From positions 868,001-932,000 of the forward strand of contig NZ_AP024326.1 in assembly GCF_018408855.1 (NCBI RefSeq): a stretch of DNA of 64,000 nucleotides. Reading direction: 5' to 3'. This DNA comes from Caballeronia sp. NK8 (GTDB lineage: Bacteria > Pseudomonadota > Gammaproteobacteria > Burkholderiales > Burkholderiaceae). The notes below the pieces were generated by a model. It saw nothing but the letters and a program-made list of their open reading frames with translations, had not been told where the DNA came from and searched no databases. How positions within the stretch are numbered: the stretch's first letter is position 1; each line of letters begins with the position of its first letter. The position numbers and the translations under genes are program-made. Of the stretch, positions 58,355 through 64,000 are shown piece after piece.

Positions 58355-59788
58355 TTGACTGAAGACAACGCTCGCATGGCCGACCTGCTGAGCCGGCAGC
58401 GCAACGCATTCCTCCACGATGGGCCGCCGGACCTTGCGGTGCGTAAGGCCCGGCTCGCCCGGCTGCGTGCTGCCGTGCTGGCGCACCGCGAAGCAATCAA
58501 GGACGCGGTCAGCGCCGATTTCGGCAACCGTTCGCGCCATGAGACCGACATCATGGAGCTGTCTTGCGTCATCCAGGCCATCGACTATCTCTCTAGCCAC
58601 TTGCGCCACTTCATGAAGCGCGAGCGCCGCCACGTGAATTTCTTCTACCGCACGGCGCGCGCCTGGGTCGAATACCAGCCGCTGGGCGTCGTGGGCGTGA
58701 TGGCGCCGTGGAACTACCCCGTCTCCCTCACGCTGGTGCCGCTGGCCACCGCGTTGGCCGCTGGCAACCGCGCCATGCTCAAGCCTTCGGAGCTGACCCC
58801 GCGCACCAGCGAGGCGCTCAGGCATATGCTGGCCGGGGCTTTCGCGGAAGATGAGGTGGCCGTGGTGCTGGGCGGCCCAGAGGTTGGTGCCGCGTTTAGT
58901 GCACTGCCATTTGACCACCTGCTGTTCACGGGCAGCACGCAGGTCGGTCGCAAGGTAATGCACGCTGCCAGTGACAATCTGGTACCCGTGACCCTGGAGC
59001 TGGGTGGCAAGAGTCCCGCCATCGTGGCGCGTGGCCACGTCAACGACCGCACCGTGCAAAGCCTGGCGTACGGCAAGTTATCCAACGCCGGCCAGACCTG
59101 CGTGGCGCCGGATTTCGCCCTGGTGCACAAGGAAGACCTGGAAGCTTTTATCGCCCAGTACACCGCCACGGTTCATCGCTTTTACCCGGCTGGCCCCGCT
59201 AGCCGCGACTACACGACCATCGTCAGCGATCGCCACTACGACAGGCTGCACGGGCTGGTCGACGACGCGCGCCGCAGTGGCGCCCGCGTGATCGAGGTGG
59301 GAGAACGCCCTGCCCACATGCCCGGGCGCGAGCGCACCCTGGTGCCGACGCTCGTCGTCAATGCGGGCGATGAAATGCCCCTCATGCAGGAGGAGATCTT
59401 CGGCCCCATCCTGCCGGTGCTTACCTACGGCACCATCGACGAGGCCATCACCTATGTGAACGCGCGACCCCGCCCGCTTGCGCTCTACTACTTCGGCGCC
59501 GAGGACCGCGACTGCGCCAGGCTTCTGGCGCACACCACGTCCGGCAACGTCGGCATCAACAACACCTTGATTCACGTGGCGCAGGATGATCTGCCCTTTG
59601 GCGGCGTCGGCCCGAGCGGCATGGGGGCCTATCATGGCATCGAGGGTTTCCGTGCGATGAGCCACGCCAAGGGCGTCTTTGTGCAGGGCCGCTGGAACTT
59701 CCCCGGTCTGCTGCATGCGCCCTTCGGCAGGCTCGCCGACATGGCCATCTCGCTCACGTTGGGAAAAAACAAGGCGTCATCGCCATGA
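58355..59788 (+). CDS. Aldehyde dehydrogenase, coniferyl-aldehyde type
   Basis: 477 aa from a TTG at 58355 with GGGAGAG before it; ATG 58376 is an alternative. Cofactor motif FTGSTQVGRKVM, general-base Glu in TLELGGKSPAIV, catalytic Cys in NAGQTCVAPD, and FGPILPVL. The length and LLSRQRNAFLHDG start are like coniferyl/benzaldehyde-type dehydrogenases (CalB). Oxidises an aldehyde to the acid with NAD(P)+. Stop overlaps the MerR start as ATGA. Confidence 0.92.
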   Translation: MTEDNARMADLLSRQRNAFLHDGPPDLAVRKARLARLRAAVLAHREAIKDAVSADFGNRSRHETDIMELSCVIQAIDYLSSHLRHFMKRERRHVNFFYRTARAWVEYQPLGVVGVMAPWNYPVSLTLVPLATALAAGNRAMLKPSELTPRTSEALRHMLAGAFAEDEVAVVLGGPEVGAAFSALPFDHLLFTGSTQVGRKVMHAASDNLVPVTLELGGKSPAIVARGHVNDRTVQSLAYGKLSNAGQTCVAPDFALVHKEDLEAFIAQYTATVHRFYPAGPASRDYTTIVSDRHYDRLHGLVDDARRSGARVIEVGERPAHMPGRERTLVPTLVVNAGDEMPLMQEEIFGPILPVLTYGTIDEAITYVNARPRPLALYYFGAEDRDCARLLAHTTSGNVGINNTLIHVAQDDLPFGGVGPSGMGAYHGIEGFRAMSHAKGVFVQGRWNFPGLLHAPFGRLADMAISLTLGKNKASSP

Positions 59789-60219
59789 AGATCGGAGAAC
59801 TCGCGCTACGCACGAGCCTCGCGCCGTCGCGTATCCGCTTTTACGAGCGCATTGGCCTGCTGAAGGTCGTGGAGCGGCAGGCCAATGGCTACCGCAGCTA
59901 TCCCGAAGATGCGGTGCTCGTGCTCCAGTTGATTACGACCGCGCAGAAAGCAGGCTTCCGTCTGGATGAGCTACGTGCGCTACTGCCTGACGAGCTGGCC
60001 GCCTGGAAACATGGCGACCTGATCGGCACCCTGCGCCGCAAGGTGCAGGACATCGAGGTATTGCAAGTGCAGCTTGCCGAGAACAAAGCGCACCTGCTCG
60101 CGCTGCTGGCCCAGATTGACGCCAAACCTGCCGACATGGATTGCGCCGCGAATGCGAGGCGCGTGCTGTCAGAAATGCAATTGAGCGCAGACAGAGGCAG
60201 CCGGCGAACTCCGGTCTGA
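59785..60219 (+). CDS. MerR-family transcriptional regulator
   Basis: 144 aa. N-terminal winged helix MKIGELALRTSLAPSRIRFY and ERIGLLKVVERQANGYRSYP, coiled-coil dimer helix in the second half, and a short DMDCAANARRVLSEM tail with no metal-site Cys pair. Close paralogue of the regulator at 63481. It likely acts on the 19-bp-spacer promoters nearby, sensing an organic molecule or aldehyde. Coupled to the aldehyde dehydrogenase gene. Confidence 0.92.
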   Translation: MKIGELALRTSLAPSRIRFYERIGLLKVVERQANGYRSYPEDAVLVLQLITTAQKAGFRLDELRALLPDELAAWKHGDLIGTLRRKVQDIEVLQVQLAENKAHLLALLAQIDAKPADMDCAANARRVLSEMQLSADRGSRRTPV

Positions 60220-60293
60220 GCTGCCCAGCCTCGGGCAGGCCATGACGGTTCCCCCGTCAGACCGCGGTCCATCTTCTGAACAGGAGCGATGCA

Positions 60294-61373
60294 ATGAGCA
60301 AGCAAAGCGGTAGTCCCGAGCGCGTGCGCTGGATGATCTATGGCGCGAACGGCTACACCGGCGAGCTAATCGCCCGCGAAGCGGCACGGCGGGGGCTCAA
60401 GCCCGTACTGGCAGGGCGCAGGCGCGAAAGCGTCGAGGAACTGGCGCGCACGCTTGGGCTGGAGGCACGTCCGTTCGGCCTCGATGACGAGGCGGCGCTG
60501 ACTGGGCAAATCCAGGGCCATGCGCTAGTGCTGAACTGCGCCGGCCCGTTCTCGGCCACCGCAGCCCCGATCATGGAAGCCTGCCTGCGCGCAGGCGCTC
60601 ATTATCTGGACATCACCGGCGAGATCGCCGTATTCGAGCGCGCGCAGTCGGTCGATGCCCGCGCACGGGACGCCGGTGTGGTGCTGTGCCCTGGCGTGGG
60701 CTTCGACGTTATCCCAACCGACTGCGTGGCCGCAGCACTCAAAGCGGCGCTGCCAGATGCCACGCATCTCGCGCTGGGCTTTGACTCACGTTCGGGCTTT
60801 TCGCCCGGGACCGCCAAGACCTCGGTCGAGGGACTGGCCCAAGGCGGCAAGGTGCGCCGCGACGGGAAGATCGTGACCGTGCCGCTGGCCTACGAGGTGC
60901 GCCGCATCGACTTCGGCGATGGAGAGAAAGAGGCGATGACCATCCCCTGGGGCGACGTATCGACCGCCTGGCACACCACCGGCATTCCGAACATCGAGGT
61001 GTTCATCCCCGGCTCGCCCCGCATGATCGCCAACGCCAGGCGCGCCAACTATATCCGCCCATTGCTGGGGCTACTTTGGGTGCAAAAGCTGATCAAGGCG
61101 CGCATTGCCAAGACTGTGAAGGGCCCCAGCGAGGAAAAGCGTGCAAAGATGCCCACCTTCGTCTGGGGGGAAGTCACCAATGCACGTGGAGAGAAAAAGA
61201 CAGCACGCATCCGCACTGCCAACGGCTATAGCCTGACCATCACCGGCTCGCTGGCCGTGGTCGAACACCTGATGGCGGCCCGCCCCGCGGGCGGCGCCTA
61301 CACACCAGCCAGACTGGTGGGCGCGGATCTGGTCAAGCGCCTTCCGGGGTCGGGGCTGCTGCAGGTGGTCTAG
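60294..61373 (+). CDS. Saccharopine-dehydrogenase-like/trans-acting enoyl reductase family protein
   Basis: 359 aa. Rossmann motif MIYGANGYTGELIAREAARR (residues about 13-32), then PFGLDDEAALTGQIQGHALV, NCAGPFSATAAPIMEACLRA and YLDITGEI, and GVGFDVIPTDCVAAALKAAL. The family includes NAD(P)-dependent reductases acting on lipid or polyketide-like substrates. No membrane helix. Follows the MerR gene by 74 bp with GGAG before ATG 60294, in the same direction. Confidence 0.85.
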   Translation: MSKQSGSPERVRWMIYGANGYTGELIAREAARRGLKPVLAGRRRESVEELARTLGLEARPFGLDDEAALTGQIQGHALVLNCAGPFSATAAPIMEACLRAGAHYLDITGEIAVFERAQSVDARARDAGVVLCPGVGFDVIPTDCVAAALKAALPDATHLALGFDSRSGFSPGTAKTSVEGLAQGGKVRRDGKIVTVPLAYEVRRIDFGDGEKEAMTIPWGDVSTAWHTTGIPNIEVFIPGSPRMIANARRANYIRPLLGLLWVQKLIKARIAKTVKGPSEEKRAKMPTFVWGEVTNARGEKKTARIRTANGYSLTITGSLAVVEHLMAARPAGGAYTPARLVGADLVKRLPGSGLLQVV

Positions 61374-61440
61374 TCTCAACGGTCAAATCGGCCCATCAAC
61401 CAGGCGCCGGTAACCACCTTTCCGGATGTCCACCGGGAGG

Positions 61441-62277
61441 CTATGCGCGGATGAACGCAAGCAGGTCGGCGTTGATCACGTCCGCATTGGTCGTATGCAT
61501 GCCGTGCGGGTAGCCGGGATAGATCTTGAGTGTGTTGTGGGCGAGCAGCTTGTCCTGAAGAAGCGCAGCGTTCTTGTAGGGTACAACCTGATCGTCGTCG
61601 CCCTGCATAACCAGCGTTGGCACCGAGATCGCTTTCAGATCCTCGGTCTGGTCGGTCTCCGAGAAAGCCTTGATGCCTTCGTAGTGGGCCTTTGCACTGC
61701 CCATCATGCCCTGACGCCACCAATTCTGGATGATGCCCTGCGAAACCTTCGCACCGGCCCTGTTGAAGCCATAGAATGGCCCCGTCGGAACATCGAGATA
61801 GAACTGCGAACGGTTGGCGGCAAGCGCCGCGCGGAATTCATCGAATACCTCAACCGGTGTGCCGCCGGGGTTGCTATCCGTCCTGACCATCAGTGGCGGT
61901 ACCGAGCTGACCAACACCGCCTTCGCCACACGTCCCTGAGGCTGGCCATACTTCGCGACGTAACGCGCGACCTGGCCACCCCCGGTTGAGTGGCCGATGT
62001 GAACGGCATTCTTAAGGTCCAGGTGCTCCACAACCGCCGAGGCATCCGCCGCGTAGTGGTCCATGTCGTGCCCCTCGCTGACCTGGGACGACCGGCCGTG
62101 GCCACGGCGATCGTGCGCCACGACTCTGAAACCTTGGGAGAGGAAGAACAGCATCTGCACGTCCCAGTCATCCGCGCTTAGAGGCCAGCCATGATGAAAC
62201 ACCAGCGGCTGCGCATCCTTCGGGCCCCAGTCCTTGTAGAAGATCTGAACCCCATCCTGGGTCGTAACATAGGTCAT
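61441..62277 (-). CDS. Alpha/beta-hydrolase, non-haem chloroperoxidase/esterase type
   Basis: 278 aa from ATG 62277. Oxyanion-hole HHGWPLSADDWD, the nucleophile elbow GHSTGGGQVARY (Ser), the Asp in VMQGDDDQVVPY, and the His in YPGYPHGMHTT. DRRGHGRSSQ is typical of the chloroperoxidase-like group, which hydrolyses esters or perhydrolyses acids. A MerR-type promoter lies 113 bp upstream on the same strand. Confidence 0.93.
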   Translation of the reverse strand: MTYVTTQDGVQIFYKDWGPKDAQPLVFHHGWPLSADDWDVQMLFFLSQGFRVVAHDRRGHGRSSQVSEGHDMDHYAADASAVVEHLDLKNAVHIGHSTGGGQVARYVAKYGQPQGRVAKAVLVSSVPPLMVRTDSNPGGTPVEVFDEFRAALAANRSQFYLDVPTGPFYGFNRAGAKVSQGIIQNWWRQGMMGSAKAHYEGIKAFSETDQTEDLKAISVPTLVMQGDDDQVVPYKNAALLQDKLLAHNTLKIYPGYPHGMHTTNADVINADLLAFIRA

Positions 62278-62389
62278 GGCTTCGACTCCTTGCTTAGTGG
62301 CTGCAGATTGAAGTGAGGATCGGGCGGCGGTCTGCACGGCGCGAAAAGAGTCGTGCGAGGCGAATCCGCCTGATCAGGACATCATCAAA

Positions 62390-62420
62390 ACCATAGCCTT
62401 GAAGTGTAGTTCAAGGTCAA
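62390..62420 (-). promoter_or_regulatory. MerR-type promoter with perfect dyad
   Basis: Minus-strand -35 TTGACC (62415-62420), 19-bp spacer, -10 TATGGT (62390-62395). The spacer holds CCTTGAA-ctacac-TTCAAGG with 7-bp perfect arms, the best MerR operator of the four. Confidence 0.85.
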
Positions 62421-62434
62421 GCGATAAGTGATGC

Positions 62435-63373
62435 TCACGGCACCTTACCCGGCCAATCCTTACGGATCAGTTCAAGTCCCTCCCGATAGGTCGTCACATC
62501 GAACCGGGGAAAGCGGCGCTTGAACTTCGTGGAATCAAAAAGGTTGTCCTGCTCGTAGCGGGGCAGCAATTCCCTGAGCTCGCGCACCTGCTTCGAGAAC
62601 AGCCCGGCAGCGGTCAATGTCCACTTGCTGATTACCGAATAGCCAGGCTTGCGCCCAAAAGCCTGGCTACCCATCGCGACGAACTCCTTGTACGTCGGCC
62701 GGTCGTCGCTGCACGGCAGATGCCAGGTCTGGCCAAAGGCATCGGGAGCATTGCCCAAGGTCGCCAGCGCGCGGCTCGCGTCGGGCGTCCAGATAAGCGT
62801 GCGCCGCGTATCGTCGCGCACAGGCACACGCGCTTTCTTGCCGGCCTGAAGTTTTTCAATGACCAGCGCGTTCGTGATGCTCTGCGTCTTACCCGGGCCA
62901 TAGAACTCAGGCGCCCGGCCAATGAGTACGGGGATCTCGCCGCGTAACATTTCTTCGAGCACCATCGAGGCCATCGCCGCGCGCACCTTGCCCTTGCGGC
63001 CCACTGGGGCGAAAGGCGCTCGCTCGGTCAATAGCCGCGCATCCTGCGGATACATGTAGGTGTTATCGAAATAGGCGAAGCTAGCGCCCGCTACGCGGCA
63101 CGCATCCAGGGCGTTCTTCAGCATCGTGGGGAACTGCGCTTCCCATAGCGCCGTGTCTGGCGGCAGGCCGGCCGTAAAGTAGACGATGCTGCTTCCCTTA
63201 ACCGCATCCAGGGTCTGCTTCGCATCGAGCAGGTTGGCGGACACCAGGGTGTCGCTGTCGCTGACCTTGCGTGGGTTGCGGCTGACCAGCCGCACGTCAT
63301 TGGTGTATTTGCGCTGCAGCTCCCGCGCCAGTTCCACGGCTATTTGGCCGTTCGCCCCTAATATCGTTTGCAT
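62435..63373 (-). CDS. NAD(P)-binding epimerase/reductase (extended SDR type)
   Basis: 312 aa from ATG 63373 with GGAGG. Rossmann motif MQTILGANGQIAVELARELQ, then LVSRNPRK, FDNTYMYPQ (Tyr of the SDR type, YxxxK not clear), and GRAPEFYGPG. NAD(P)-dependent reduction or epimerisation of a small molecule. Divergent from the MerR gene at 63481 with a MerR-type promoter between. Confidence 0.85.
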   Translation of the reverse strand: MQTILGANGQIAVELARELQRKYTNDVRLVSRNPRKVSDSDTLVSANLLDAKQTLDAVKGSSIVYFTAGLPPDTALWEAQFPTMLKNALDACRVAGASFAYFDNTYMYPQDARLLTERAPFAPVGRKGKVRAAMASMVLEEMLRGEIPVLIGRAPEFYGPGKTQSITNALVIEKLQAGKKARVPVRDDTRRTLIWTPDASRALATLGNAPDAFGQTWHLPCSDDRPTYKEFVAMGSQAFGRKPGYSVISKWTLTAAGLFSKQVRELRELLPRYEQDNLFDSTKFKRRFPRFDVTTYREGLELIRKDWPGKVP

Positions 63374-63420
63374 GCAGTCCGCCTCCATGAAAAATTGCAC
63401 CTCTTAGTGCGATGGACCCA

Positions 63421-63451
63421 AGGTTAACTTTGAAGTAATGTTTAATGTCAA
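63421..63451 (-). promoter_or_regulatory. MerR-type promoter of the epimerase gene
   Basis: Minus-strand -35 TTGACA (63446-63451), 19-bp spacer with partial dyad (TTAAACATTACTTCAAAGT), -10 TAACCT (63421-63426). It overlaps the first possible ATG (63445) of the MerR frame, which supports the later start 63481. Confidence 0.75.
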
Positions 63452-63480
63452 ACCCTGTGAACACTCGAAGCACCTCGATC

Positions 63481-63930
63481 ATGAAAATTGGAGAACTTGC
63501 AGAGCGCACCGGCCTGACCACCTCGCGCATCCGCTTTTACGAGCGCATTGGCCTGCTCAAGTCGGTCGAGCGCCAGAACAACGGCTATCGCAGCTACCCC
63601 GACGATGCGGTATTGGTACTCAAGCTGATCGCGACCGGGCAGAGCGCGGGCTTCAGCCTGGACGAACTGCGCACGTTACTGCCTCGCGACCTCGCCAACT
63701 GGGAACATGGCACCCTGCTCGACACGCTGAGCCGCAAGGTGAAGGACATCGAGGCCTTGCAGGCACAGCTTGCGCAAAGCAAGGCTCAACTGGTTGAACT
63801 GATGTGGCAGATCGAGGCCAAGCCGCAGGACATGGATTGTGCCGCCAACGCGCGGCGTGTTCTGTCGGAAATGCGGTTGGCGGAGGCCGAAATGCCTCCG
63901 ACCAGCACGAGGGCCCGTCGCCGTCATTAG
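63481..63930 (+). CDS. MerR-family transcriptional regulator
   Basis: 149 aa from ATG 63481 (MKIGELAERTGLTTSRIRFY); an upstream ATG at 63445 lies inside the divergent promoter. Recognition helix as in the regulator at 59785 (SRIRFYERIGLLK), coiled coil, and DMDCAANARRVLSEM tail; basic C-terminus RARRRH. Probably controls the divergent epimerase and its own gene through TTGAA-type operators. Confidence 0.92.
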   Translation: MKIGELAERTGLTTSRIRFYERIGLLKSVERQNNGYRSYPDDAVLVLKLIATGQSAGFSLDELRTLLPRDLANWEHGTLLDTLSRKVKDIEALQAQLAQSKAQLVELMWQIEAKPQDMDCAANARRVLSEMRLAEAEMPPTSTRARRRH

Positions 63931-63959
63931 AAAGGCATCGTACCCAGTTGCTTAATCGC

Positions 63960-63990
63960 TTGACATTGAAGTTATATTCAACGTTAGAGT
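63960..63990 (+). promoter_or_regulatory. MerR-type promoter at the right edge
   Basis: -35 TTGACA (63960-63965), 19-bp spacer TTGAAGTTATATTCAACGT with TTGAA/TTCAA dyad, -10 TAGAGT (63985-63990). It should drive a gene beyond the window, a likely further member of the regulon. Confidence 0.8.
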
Positions 63991-64000
63991 TCATCAACTG

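Noticed and set aside
1..64000. CRISPR arrays, tRNA and rRNA genes
   Set aside because: I found no regularly spaced repeats with unique spacers and no cloverleaf or rRNA sequence that I could support by eye. A tRNAscan or Infernal run would be needed to exclude them fully.

Overview
The window is GC-rich DNA with gene families, dispersed intergenic repeats and codon use typical of Burkholderiaceae (Burkholderia/Paraburkholderia/Caballeronia). I infer a megaplasmid, chromid or integrated element from such a host. The species cannot be read from the sequence, and both window edges cut through features.

Layout. (1) 1-3300: an IS91-type insertion sequence (tyrosine recombinase cut by the left edge, then an HUH transposase), an inverted repeat and a LigD ligase-domain fragment. 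(2) 3304-9325: a metabolic island with a GNAT acetyltransferase, a FAD-dependent D-amino-acid-dehydrogenase-type oxidase, a polar amino-acid ABC importer, RidA and a divergent LysR regulator. Together they look like uptake and oxidative deamination of an amino acid, with imine clean-up. (3) about 9850-51300: a conjugative/mobile-element backbone. Its left part (10.8-21.6 kb, minus strand) encodes a DndC-like PP-loop sulfurtransferase, a DpdA-like (TGT-fold) protein, Rad50/SbcC and Mre11/SbcD homologues, a NADAR (YbiA/DUF1768) protein, a gp3-like recombination-directionality/metal-binding protein and small unknown proteins. A plus-strand block (22.2-24.5 kb) has a DUF1845/AcaB-like protein, a Pro/Ala-rich membrane protein and a bactofilin. 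The centre (25.1-38.5 kb, minus strand) is the transfer region: UvrD-type helicase, DUF4400 protein, SXT/TOL-type TraD, a MobH/TraI_2-type relaxase homologue, and VirB6, VirB5, VirB4, VirB3, VirB2 and VirB11. No VirB8/VirB9/VirB10 is visible. The right part (38.9-48.6 kb) has a DUF3268 zinc-finger protein, a metallopeptidase/VWA + DUF3150 + MoxR ATPase triad, and many small lipoprotein, membrane or unknown proteins. PP-loop gene fragments follow (48.6-49.9 kb). (4) 51.3-55.0 kb: a winged-helix regulator facing a degenerate, split STAND-like ATPase/TPR pair. (5) 55.2-56.7 kb: AlaX trans-editing protein and a 2-oxoglutarate/Fe(II) oxygenase. (6) 57.3-64 kb: two MerR regulators with acetoacetate-decarboxylase-like, aldehyde dehydrogenase, enoyl-reductase-like, alpha/beta-hydrolase and NAD-epimerase genes. 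Four promoters here have the 19-bp spacer typical of MerR control.

Most striking signals. First, at least ten minus-strand element genes share the same leader design. A GC-rich hairpin has a loop that can pair with bases just 0-5 nt past the stem (pseudoknot), and most have a second hairpin that masks the Shine-Dalgarno. Loop and partner bases change together between copies. Transcription units carrying these leaders often start with a small CGCG(N)CGC hairpin about 13 nt after a -10-like box. This looks like an element-wide RNA regulon. Second, the DndC-like + DpdA-like + Rad50/Mre11 + NADAR set suggests an uncharacterised DNA-modification or anti-defence module. Third, a 135-bp direct repeat with a palindrome lies on both sides of the transfer region.
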